Shown: piece by piece, positions 18,084-24,881 of the stretch
How positions within the stretch are numbered: position 1 is the stretch's first letter
Layout: the number at the start of each line of letters is the position of its first letter
DNA from: Myxococcales bacterium
GTDB taxonomy: Bacteria > Myxococcota_A > Polyangia > Polyangiales > Houyiibacteriaceae
Direction: 5' to 3'
Assembly: GCA_012744445.1 (NCBI GenBank)
Contig: JAAYBZ010000072.1
Location: 1 to 39,365 of the forward strand
DNA: 39,365 nucleotides
Made by a program: the position numbers and the translations under genes
Notes under the pieces: generated by a model
What the model was told of the DNA's origin: nothing
Database searches by the model: none
What the model saw: only the letters and a program-made list of their open reading frames with translations

Positions 18084-18959
18084 TCAGCGCAGGTAGATGA
18101 TCCCGAAGTCCTCGGCGATCTCGGGGAACGGGATCACCGCGATGGCCACGTCGCGCTTGAGGATGCGCGCGTTGGTCACGTAGCCGTTGGGGTTCTTTGC
18201 GAGATCCGCGCGGCGCGTGGCGGCGTCGGGGATGACATCCTCCACCTCGAGCGGAGAGTTGGGGAGCTTGTAGAATTCGTCGCCGAGGTAGGCGAAGGCC
18301 CAGATGACGAGGACGCGCTCCTTGCCCTGCTCCGCCTCGCGGCGCATCTGGAGGGTGATGCGGTTGCCTTCCTTCCAGAGCCCATAGCCGATCACCGCCG
18401 CGGCGACCGCCTCGCCGTCGCGCTGGATGGGCGCGACGAAGTAGATGTACGGCACGGCCTTCTCGCCGCGGCCGAGCTTGCCCACCACGTGCGTGGGCTT
18501 GCCTCGCTCGAAGGCGGCGCGGAGCTCGGGGCTCTCCTCGAAGAGGTTCCGGCCCTCGAAGAAGCGGTTCCCGTCGGTGTCGCGGTCCCGCGCGAGCACC
18601 GCGCCGTCGGTGTCGAGCACGACCATGAGGTCGACGGGCGAGAAGACGAGCGCCTGGATGACCTCGGGCGGCTTGGTGGTGGCCGCGAGCGCCGATCGGA
18701 GCTGCTCCTCGGAGGGCGGCGTCTCGGACTGGAAGAGCGGCGTGAGCCGGTTCGCGACCTTCTGCACCGCCTCCACGTGCTTCTCGAAGTTCTCCTTCAC
18801 CAGCGCGCGGATGCGCTCGACGTCGCCTCCCTCGTGGAGGGCCGAGAGCGCCCGCTCGCTCTTGGTCTCCGACTCGCAGCCGACGAGGGCGAGCGAGGCG
18901 AGGAGGACGAGCGCGGAGGTGGTCCGCGCGAAGAGCCCGTAGGGTCGTGTGGCGTTCAT
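18084..18959 (-). CDS. Cache-like sensor lipoprotein
   Basis: 291 residues from ATG 18959. The signal peptide ends in the lipobox LVGC with Cys28. After a helix (LVKENFEKHVEAVQKVANRL) there is a segment reminiscent of Cache sensor domains: VVLDTDGAVLARDRDTDGN, then FEESPELRAAFERGKPTH, then YIYFVAPIQRDGEAVAAAVIGYG. This is the usual strand-helix-strand PAS-like core of extracytoplasmic ligand sensors. Unlike most Cache proteins it has no membrane helix or signalling domain, so it may be a stand-alone lipid-anchored sensor or binding protein. It is divergent from the hydrolase gene, sharing a 91-base promoter region. Confidence 0.7.
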   Translation of the reverse strand: MNATRPYGLFARTTSALVLLASLALVGCESETKSERALSALHEGGDVERIRALVKENFEKHVEAVQKVANRLTPLFQSETPPSEEQLRSALAATTKPPEVIQALVFSPVDLMVVLDTDGAVLARDRDTDGNRFFEGRNLFEESPELRAAFERGKPTHVVGKLGRGEKAVPYIYFVAPIQRDGEAVAAAVIGYGLWKEGNRITLQMRREAEQGKERVLVIWAFAYLGDEFYKLPNSPLEVEDVIPDAATRRADLAKNPNGYVTNARILKRDVAIAVIPFPEIAEDFGIIYLR

Positions 18960-18992
18960 CGTCCTCGGAGCATACCCCAATGTTGGGTCGCG

Positions 18993-19038
18993 TTGACACC
19001 GGCCCACCCGAGTCGCAATCTTATTGAACCTGGTTCAA
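18993..19038 (+). promoter_or_regulatory. Promoter with perfect palindromic operator upstream of hydrolase gene
   Basis: TTGAACC-T-GGTTCAA (19024-19038) is a perfect 7+1+7 inverted repeat lying 12 bases before ATG 19051. Upstream is TTGACA at 18993-18998, an exact sigma-70 -35 box, with weak -10 candidates (CAATCT 19016-19021 at 17 bases; TCTTAT 19019-19024 at 20 bases). The palindrome would overlap the -10/+1 zone, the usual place for a TetR-type repressor. No regulator gene is adjacent. A second, weaker inverted repeat, CCCAA-TG-TTGGG (18976-18987), lies nearer the divergent lipoprotein gene. Confidence 0.65.
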
Positions 19039-19050
19039 CGAGGAGAGGCC

Positions 19051-19884
19051 ATGCGCCAGCACCCCACCATCAAGCCGCGCCGCCCCGACTTCAAGCTTCG
19101 CGAGGTCCCGCGCTATTGGCAGAGCGGCGATCCGGTGGCCACCCACCTCTCGAACGCGCTCTTCATGCTCTTCCCCGCGGGCGAGCGCTTCTTCATCCGC
19201 AGCGTGCGCCGCTACGAATCGCGCTACCGCGACGATCCCGCGCGCATGAAGGAGCTCCGCGGCTTCTACGGCCAGGAGGGCGCGCACGCGGCCGTCCACG
19301 ACGAGGCCATCCGCATCCTCGAGGAGCAGGGCTACCAGGTCCGCGACCACCTCGATCGCTTCGAGAAGGTCTGCTTCGAGTTCCTCGAGAAGCGCCTCCC
19401 CGACGTGCTCGCGCTCAGCGCCACGGCGGCCACCGAGCACTTCACGGCCCTCATGGCGCGCAACGCCTTCGACAACCCGGTCTTCACCGAGGAGGCGCAC
19501 CCGGAGATGCGCAAGTTCATGCTCTGGCACGCCGCCGAGGAGATCGAGCACAAGGCCGTCGCCTACGACGTCCTCCAAGACGTGAACCCGAGCTGGCTCG
19601 TGCGCGCGGCGGGGATGCTCATCGCGGCGTCGGCCCTCGTCTACTTCTGGCGACAGGGCATCCGCACCCTGCTCCGCCAGGACGGCATCTCGGCGCGCGA
19701 GGCGCGCGAGCGCATCCAGGCGCTCCGCCAGCGCTCCAACCACGACTTCATGCGCGACGTCCTGCTCAAGGGGATCCTCGAGTACCTCCGGCCGGACTTC
19801 CATCCCTGGCAGGTGGACGACCTCCACAAGGCGGAGTCCTTCCTCGCCTCGCTCGAGACGAGCCCCGCGCCCGCCTCGGCCTGA
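19051..19884 (+). CDS. Predicted metal-dependent hydrolase (PF10118-like)
   Basis: 277 residues from ATG 19051 behind AGGAGAGG. The family is known by a His/Glu-rich helical core, likely binding two metals. Here FYGQEGAHAAVHDEAI gives Glu76, His79 and His83, TEHFTALM gives Glu129 and His130, and WHAAEEIEHKAVAYDVL gives His160, Glu163, Glu164 and His167. This ExxH pattern resembles diiron enzymes. A hydrophobic segment at ~183-200 (LIAASALVYFW) suggests membrane association. The substrate is unknown for the family; a lipid is plausible given the membrane segment. Expression looks repressible from the palindrome at 19024-19038. In-frame codons upstream (from ATG 19024) overlap that palindrome and are rejected as the start. 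Confidence 0.8.
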   Translation: MRQHPTIKPRRPDFKLREVPRYWQSGDPVATHLSNALFMLFPAGERFFIRSVRRYESRYRDDPARMKELRGFYGQEGAHAAVHDEAIRILEEQGYQVRDHLDRFEKVCFEFLEKRLPDVLALSATAATEHFTALMARNAFDNPVFTEEAHPEMRKFMLWHAAEEIEHKAVAYDVLQDVNPSWLVRAAGMLIAASALVYFWRQGIRTLLRQDGISAREARERIQALRQRSNHDFMRDVLLKGILEYLRPDFHPWQVDDLHKAESFLASLETSPAPASA

Positions 19885-19951
19885 GCCTTGCCCTCGCCGG
19901 CCGACGCGTCCGCGACGTACCCCTTCCCCGCCCCGCGCGGTAGGTTGAGAC

Positions 19952-20908
19952 ATGCGCCGCGAAACGGGGGGTCGGTGTGCGTCGGCGGTGGTCTTCCTGT
20001 GCTTGCTCGGAGCCTGCGGGCCTTCGTCGACCGGGTATCAGGGCTACGTCGAGGGCGAGTTCGTCTACGTGGCGTCGTCGCAGGCGGGCCGTCTCGAAGC
20101 CGTCTTCGTGGAGCGCGGCGACGAGGTGGAGCCCGGCGCACCCCTCTTCCGCCTCGAGGCCACGCTCGAGGCCGAGGCGCTCGATCACGCGGCGCGTGAG
20201 CTCGCCGCCGCCGAGGCCCGGCTCGCGGATCTGCGCGTGGGCCGGCGCCCCGAAGAGCGCGCCGTGGTGCGCGCCCAGCTCGCGCAGTCGAGGGCCATGG
20301 CGCGCAACGCCGAGGAGCAGCTCGAGCGCACGCGGCGCCTCTTCGAGGCGGGGGCGGTGTCGGAAGCCCAGCTCGACGAGAGCCGCGCCGCAGCCGAGAG
20401 CGCCGTCGCGCGCGTCGCCGAGCTCGAACGCCAGCTCGAGGTGGCGGCGCTCCCGGGGCGCGCGCAGCAGATCGCCGCGGCCGAGGCGCAGGTGGAGGCC
20501 GCGCGTGCGACGCTCGCCCAGGCCGAGTGGCGCCTCGCGGAGAAGTCGCCGCGCGCCGAGGAGGCCGCGCGGGTCTTCGACGTCGTCTACCGCGAGGGCG
20601 AGTGGGTGCCCGCCGGGCGCCCGGTCCTCCGCCTCCTCCCCGAGGACCACGTGAAGATCCGCTTCTTCGTGCCCGAGGCGGCGCTCTCCTCGATCCGGGT
20701 GGGCCAGGTGGTGAAGGTCGAATGCGACGGCTGCGCGCCCGGGCTCTCGGCCACCGTCCGCTACGTCTCCGCGGAGGCCGAGTACACGCCGCCGGTGATC
20801 TACAGCCAGGAGACGCGCGAGAAGCTGGTCTTCATGGTGGAGGCGTGGCCCTCGCCCGAGGTGGCGCCGAGCCTCCACCCCGGCCAACCGGTGACGGTCC
20901 AGCCATGA
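19952..20908 (+). CDS. Lipoprotein HlyD-type efflux adaptor
   Basis: 318 residues. A short signal with lipobox LLGAC (Cys22) predicts an inner-membrane lipid anchor instead of the usual transmembrane helix. The biotinyl-lipoyl half (YVEGEFVYVASSQAGRLEAVF; VERGDEVEPGAPLFRLEA) precedes a long Ala/Glu-rich alpha-helical hairpin (~65-205). Next come the second lipoyl half (VYREGEWVPAGRPVLRLLPED) and a beta-barrel (IRFFVPEAALSSIRVGQVV). Such proteins link an inner-membrane transporter to the outer envelope. The stop overlaps the ABC ATPase start (ATGA). It resembles E. coli YbhG-type adaptors. No outer-membrane channel gene is present in the unit. Confidence 0.88.
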   Translation: MRRETGGRCASAVVFLCLLGACGPSSTGYQGYVEGEFVYVASSQAGRLEAVFVERGDEVEPGAPLFRLEATLEAEALDHAARELAAAEARLADLRVGRRPEERAVVRAQLAQSRAMARNAEEQLERTRRLFEAGAVSEAQLDESRAAAESAVARVAELERQLEVAALPGRAQQIAAAEAQVEAARATLAQAEWRLAEKSPRAEEAARVFDVVYREGEWVPAGRPVLRLLPEDHVKIRFFVPEAALSSIRVGQVVKVECDGCAPGLSATVRYVSAEAEYTPPVIYSQETREKLVFMVEAWPSPEVAPSLHPGQPVTVQP

Positions 20909-21855
20909 GCGATCCCAGGACGCGCGAGCTCGCCATCGCGGTCCGCGGGCTCAACAAATTCTTCGACGAGAAGCACGTCGTCCGCGACCTGAGCCTCGAG
21001 GTGCGGCGCGGCGAGATCTTCGGCTTCCTCGGCCCGAACGGCAGCGGCAAGACGACCTCCATCCGGATGATGTGCGGCCTGCTCACGCCGGACTCGGGGA
21101 GCGGCACCTGCCTCGGCTACGACATCCTCCGCGAGGCCGACGCGATCCGTCGCCGCGTCGGCTACATGACCCAGCGCTTCTCGTACTGGGAAGACCTCAC
21201 CATCCGGGAGAACCTCGACTTCGTCGCGCGTCTCTACGAGATGCCGCAGCGCACCCGCGTGGTCGACGAGGCGCTCGAACGGCTCGGCCTCGCCGCGCGA
21301 CAACACCAGCTCACCGCCACCCTCTCGGGCGGCTGGAAGCAGCGCCTCGCGCTCGCCGCCTGCATGCTCCACGAGCCCGAGCTCCTCCTCCTCGACGAGC
21401 CGACCGCGGGCGTCGATCCCAACGCGCGCCGCAACTTCTGGGAAGAGCTGCACCGGCTCGCCGCGCGCGGCATCTCGGTGCTCGTCAGCACCCACTACAT
21501 GGACGAGGCCGAGCGCTGCCACAAGCTCGCGTACATCGCCAACGGCCGCCTCCTCGCCCAAGGGCCCGTCGACGAGGTCGTCCGCTTCCAAGGGCTCTCG
21601 ACCTACTCCGTCCGTGGCGAGGGCGTCACCACGCTCGCGAGCCAGCTCGAGCGCATGCCGGGGGTGGATCAGACGGTGGCCTTCGGCTCGGTCCTCCACG
21701 TCACAGGGCGCGACGCGGCGGCGCTCGAGGCGAGCCTCCGCGAGCTGGCCGCCTCGCGACCCGACGTCCAGATCGAGCGCATCGAGACGAGCCTCGAAGA
21801 CGTCTTCATCCACCTCGTCGCGCACGCGTCCGAAGATGCGGGAGGTGGGTCGTGA
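20905..21855 (+). CDS. ABC transporter ATP-binding protein
   Basis: 316 residues, a single nucleotide-binding domain. Walker A is GPNGSGKT at 43-50, the Q-loop is MTQRFSYWEDLT, the signature is LSGGWKQR from 140, and Walker B is LLLLDEPTAGVDPNARR at 160-. The H-loop is VLVSTHYMDEAERC. A C-terminal extension (from ~220) with two beta-alpha units (SVRGEGVTTLASQLERMP; IERIETSLEDVFIHL) is typical of the drug/lipid exporter (CcmA/DrrA-like) family. It powers the permease encoded next, with which it overlaps (GTGA). The related E. coli YbhF has two NBDs fused; this one has one and would act as a homodimer. Confidence 0.95.
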   Translation: MSDPRTRELAIAVRGLNKFFDEKHVVRDLSLEVRRGEIFGFLGPNGSGKTTSIRMMCGLLTPDSGSGTCLGYDILREADAIRRRVGYMTQRFSYWEDLTIRENLDFVARLYEMPQRTRVVDEALERLGLAARQHQLTATLSGGWKQRLALAACMLHEPELLLLDEPTAGVDPNARRNFWEELHRLAARGISVLVSTHYMDEAERCHKLAYIANGRLLAQGPVDEVVRFQGLSTYSVRGEGVTTLASQLERMPGVDQTVAFGSVLHVTGRDAAALEASLRELAASRPDVQIERIETSLEDVFIHLVAHASEDAGGGS

Positions 21856-22985
21856 GCCGGTTCTCCTTCTCGCGTTGGGGCGCGATCGTGCGCAAGGAGT
21901 TCATCCAGCTCCGGCGGGATCGCATCACCTTCGCGATGATCGTGGTCGTGCCCATCATGCAGATCGCCGTCTTCGGCTTCGCGATCAACGCGGATCCGAG
22001 GCACCTCCCCACCGCGGTCGTGCGGGCGGAGCAGAGCGAGTTCACGCGGAGCCTCGTCGCGGCGCTAGAGCATTCGACCTATTTCGACGTGGTGGAGGAG
22101 CTCCCCGACGAGGAAGCGGCGCGCGAGGCGCTCGCGCGCGGGCGGGTGCAGTTCGTGCTGAACATCCCCGCCGACTTCACCGTGCGCCTCCTCCGCGGCG
22201 AGCGGCCCGCGATCCTCCTCGAGGCCGACGCCACCGATCCCGCCGCCACCGGCATGGCGCTCGGCGCCGTGCAGCCGCTCGTCTCCGCCGTGCTCGCGAA
22301 GGATCTCCGCGGCCCACACGCCGCGCTCGAGAACGAGCCGCCGGCGTTCGAGATCCGCGTCCACCGCCTCTACAACCCGGAGAACATCACGCGCTACAAC
22401 ATCGTGCCGGGCCTGATGGGCGTCATCCTCACGATGACCATGGTGATGATGACGGCCATGGCCATCACGCGCGAACGCGAGCGCGGGACGATGGAGAACC
22501 TCCTCGCCACGCCCGTCCTCCCGCTCGAGGTGATGACCGGGAAGATCGTGCCCTACGTCGCCATCGGGCTCGTCCAGGCGACGATCATCCTGGTGACGTC
22601 GCATTGGATCTTCGGCGTGCCCTTCCTCGGGAGCCCCGTCGCGCTCTACTTCGCCACGCTGCTCTTCATCGCGTGCAACCTGACGGTCGGCATCACCCTC
22701 TCGTCGCTCGCCACGAGCCAGCTCCAGGCGATGCAGATGGCGACGTTCTACTTCCTCCCCAACATCCTGCTCTCGGGCTTCATGTTCCCTTACGCGGGCA
22801 TGCCGCGCTGGGCACGGTGGTTGGCCCAGCTCCTGCCGCTCACGCACTTCAACCGCATCGTCCGTGGCATCGTGCTCAAGGGCAACACCTTCGCGGACAT
22901 GGTGCCGCACCTCTGGCCGCTCGCCCTCTTCATGCTCGTCGTGATGGGCATCGCCACGCGCTTCTACCGGCGCACGCTCGACTGA
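21852..22985 (+). CDS. ABC-2 type exporter permease
   Basis: 377 residues from GTG 21852. Transmembrane segments: one near 24-48 (ITFAMIVVVPIMQIAVFGFAI), then a large extracytoplasmic domain (~49-180), then about five more (PGLMGVILTMTMVMMTAMAI; IVPYVAIGLVQATIILV; ALYFATLLFIACNLTVGI; MATFYFLPNILLSGFMF; LWPLALFMLVVMGIATRF). The ITRERERGTMENLLATPV coupling motif is classic for this family (YbhR/YhhJ type). With the adaptor and ATPase it makes a complete unit: adaptor-ATPase-permease. Only one permease gene is present, so the membrane part would be a homodimer. Substrate unknown; a multidrug or lipid-like molecule is the family norm. Confidence 0.93.
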   Translation: MSRFSFSRWGAIVRKEFIQLRRDRITFAMIVVVPIMQIAVFGFAINADPRHLPTAVVRAEQSEFTRSLVAALEHSTYFDVVEELPDEEAAREALARGRVQFVLNIPADFTVRLLRGERPAILLEADATDPAATGMALGAVQPLVSAVLAKDLRGPHAALENEPPAFEIRVHRLYNPENITRYNIVPGLMGVILTMTMVMMTAMAITRERERGTMENLLATPVLPLEVMTGKIVPYVAIGLVQATIILVTSHWIFGVPFLGSPVALYFATLLFIACNLTVGITLSSLATSQLQAMQMATFYFLPNILLSGFMFPYAGMPRWARWLAQLLPLTHFNRIVRGIVLKGNTFADMVPHLWPLALFMLVVMGIATRFYRRTLD

Positions 22986-22991
22986 GAGCGC

Positions 22992-23024
22992 AAAAAAAGG
23001 CGCCGCCCGCGGGGGACGGCGCCT
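22992..23024 (-). terminator. Bidirectional terminator between permease and rhodanese-E1 genes
   Basis: AGGCGCCG (22998-23005) pairs perfectly with CGGCGCCT (23017-23024), with extra C:G pairing inside. On the minus strand it is followed by seven T (complement of A7 at 22992-22998), a textbook intrinsic terminator for the rhodanese-E1 gene ending at 23044. For the plus-strand permease the stem is usable but the tail is only CTCTTGCG-like, so it is weaker in that direction. Confidence 0.8.
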
Positions 23025-23043
23025 CTTGCGTTCGCGAGCGCGC

Positions 23044-24207
23044 TCAGCGCGTGCAGAAGCCTTCGTAGTCGATGTACTCGGTGATGGTCGGCGAGTCGCC
23101 GCAGACCACGCACTGCTTGTCGCGGCGGAGGCGGAACTGCCGGAAGACCATGGGGAGCGAGTCGTACTGGAGGAGACGACCGACGAGCGGCTCGCCCTGC
23201 CCGAGGATGATCTTGATGGCCTCGGTGGCCTGGATGACGCCGATCACGCCAGGAAGGACGCCGAGGACGCCGGCCTCGGCGCAGCTCGGCGCGAGGTGCG
23301 CGGGCGGCGGCTCCGGGTAGAGGCAGCGATAGCAGGGGCCCTTGCCCGGCCAGAAGGTGGTGACCTGACCGTCGAAGCGGAAGATCGAGCCGTGGACGAC
23401 GGGGATGCCCTTCCACACGCTCGCGTCGTTGACGAGGTAGCGCGTGGGGAAGTTGTCGAGGCCGTCGACGATCACGTCCCAGCCCTGGTCGAAGATGCGG
23501 TCGATGTTGGAGCTGTCGAGCCGCTCCTTGAACGGGACGATCTTGACGTCGGGGTTGAGGTTCTGGAGCGTCTTCGCGGCGCTGTCGACCTTGGACTCGC
23601 CCAGGCGATCCATGCCGTGGATGACCTGGCGCTGGAGGTTCGAGGCGTCGACCGTGTCGCCGTCGACGATGCCGAGCGTGCCCACGCCGGCCGCCGCGAG
23701 GTAGAGCGCGGCGGGCGCGCCGAGGCCCCCCGCGCCGAGGCAAAGGACGCGCGCCTTGAGGAGCTTCTCCTGGCCCTTCTCGCCCACCTCGGGGAGGAGG
23801 AGGTGGCGCGAGTAGCGGTCGAGCTGCGCGTTGGTGAAGGCGAACGGAACCTCGGTGGGGAAGCCCTTGTCCTTCCAGTCGCCGAAGCCCGGGTTGGCCG
23901 ACTCGACGTCCTCGTAGCCGAGGTCCATGAGCGCCTTGGCGGCGAAGGCCGAGCGGATGCCGCCCGCGCAGTAGGTGATGATCTTGGCCTTCTTGTCGGG
24001 GAGGCGGCTCGTCGCCTGCATCTCGAGGAAGCCGCGCGGGAGGTGGATCGCCCCCGGGATGTACCCCTGACGCCATTCGTCCTTCTCGCGCACGTCGACG
24101 AGCGTGATCTTCTCGCCGGACTCGAGCCGGGCCTTGAGGTCTTCGAGCGAGACCTGCTTGATGGCGGCCTTGGTCTCTTGGAGCAGCTCTGAGTACGTCT
24201 TCGCCAT
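23044..24207 (-). CDS. Rhodanese-ThiF/MoeB-type E1 fusion protein
   Basis: 387 residues. The rhodanese domain is N-terminal (about 15-120): LVDVREKDEWRQGYIPGAIH, and the persulphide loop CAGGIRS with Cys80. The E1-like adenylation domain follows: GAGGLG at 158-163, GIVDGDTVDASNLQRQVIH, and the zinc cysteines CYRC and CVVC. MoeB/MOCS3-type enzymes activate the C-terminus of a ubiquitin-like sulphur carrier (MoaD, ThiS) and can pass on sulphur from the rhodanese. In MOCS3/Uba4 the rhodanese is C-terminal, so the order here is reversed. It stands alone, with its own promoter and terminator. The carrier partner is not in the window, so molybdopterin, thiamine or tRNA thiolation cannot be chosen between. 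MoeB is the nearest name. Confidence 0.88.
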   Translation of the reverse strand: MAKTYSELLQETKAAIKQVSLEDLKARLESGEKITLVDVREKDEWRQGYIPGAIHLPRGFLEMQATSRLPDKKAKIITYCAGGIRSAFAAKALMDLGYEDVESANPGFGDWKDKGFPTEVPFAFTNAQLDRYSRHLLLPEVGEKGQEKLLKARVLCLGAGGLGAPAALYLAAAGVGTLGIVDGDTVDASNLQRQVIHGMDRLGESKVDSAAKTLQNLNPDVKIVPFKERLDSSNIDRIFDQGWDVIVDGLDNFPTRYLVNDASVWKGIPVVHGSIFRFDGQVTTFWPGKGPCYRCLYPEPPPAHLAPSCAEAGVLGVLPGVIGVIQATEAIKIILGQGEPLVGRLLQYDSLPMVFRQFRLRRDKQCVVCGDSPTITEYIDYEGFCTR

Positions 24208-24228
24208 GGGGTTCTCCTGAGGTGCGCG

Positions 24229-24256
24229 AGTATGGATACCCAGCCCATGTCGTCAA
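24229..24256 (-). promoter_or_regulatory. Candidate promoter of the rhodanese-E1 gene
   Basis: Reading on the minus strand: TTGACG (complement of 24251-24256, 5 of 6 to TTGACA), a 16-base spacer, then CATACT (complement of 24229-24234, 4 of 6 to TATAAT). Transcription would begin near 24220, about 12 bases before the start codon, and GGAG lies in the leader. The 224-base gap 24208-24431 also holds the leader of the plus-strand lipoprotein gene, where I see no clear promoter. Confidence 0.5.
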
Positions 24257-24431
24257 GGCATCACGGGCCCTTACGTCGCGTCCCTCAATTCATGCGTCGG
24301 AATAGTAAAGAATCAAAGCCACGGCGCGCGGGCCTCACTTCCCCCCTTCCGACGCGGCGCGAGGCATGGTGAAGTCACGCACCTCGGGGGGCCCGGAACG
24401 TGAGCGAGGCTCGCCGAGGGAGAGAGAAAAC

Positions 24432-24881
24432 ATGCACACGCGAGGCCTCGTCGCCCTTTGTCTTACCTTCGCCCTCGGCTGCGGCGGAGGCACCTCCCCC
24501 GCCGAGCCGGAGTCCTCGTCCGGCGAGGAGCGGGTCGTCGTCGAGAAGCCGGGCGACCACGAGGCGCAAGAGGCCGACGAAGCGGCGCCTGCCCACACCA
24601 CCAACAAGCACGCCCTCGACGAGGAGGCCTCCGAGACCCTCCACCAGGCGGAGTGGCTCCGGGAGGAGCAGTCGCGGATGAAGCGTCAGCTCGACGCGCA
24701 GCTCGGCCGCAAGGACGTCTCCTGCGCCTCCGTGCGCGAGACGCGCGACGAGGTCTGCTTCGTGAGCGAGCGCATCTGCGCGCTCGTCGCCGACGACTCG
24801 GCCGTGGCGAGCCGCTGCGAGGAGTCGCGCGCGACGTGCGACGGGGCCAAGGCCCACGTCGCCGGCAGCCGCTGCAAATAA
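24432..24881 (+). CDS. Cys-rich predicted lipoprotein with twin CX6C motif (copy 1)
   Basis: 149 residues from ATG 24432 (GGGAGAG upstream); an in-frame ATG at 24366 would add a charged stretch before the signal and is less likely. The signal ends FALGCGG, a lipobox with Cys 17. A Pro/Ser/Glu-rich linker (SPAEPESSSGEER...) leads to a Gln/Arg-rich helix and then a C-terminal domain with CX6C, 12 residues, CX6C (CFVSERIC ... CEESRATC), plus extra cysteines (SCASV; SRCK). The spacing suggests a disulphide-linked helical hairpin. A related protein is encoded near 35086-35460. It abuts the Nnr gene end with no gap. Confidence 0.75.
   Translation: MHTRGLVALCLTFALGCGGGTSPAEPESSSGEERVVVEKPGDHEAQEADEAAPAHTTNKHALDEEASETLHQAEWLREEQSRMKRQLDAQLGRKDVSCASVRETRDEVCFVSERICALVADDSAVASRCEESRATCDGAKAHVAGSRCK

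Noticed and set aside
19024-19050. Earlier ATG 19024 as the start of the hydrolase gene
   Set aside because: It lies within the palindromic operator, has no ribosome site and adds only nine residues without conservation pattern, while ATG 19051 follows AGGAGAGG.
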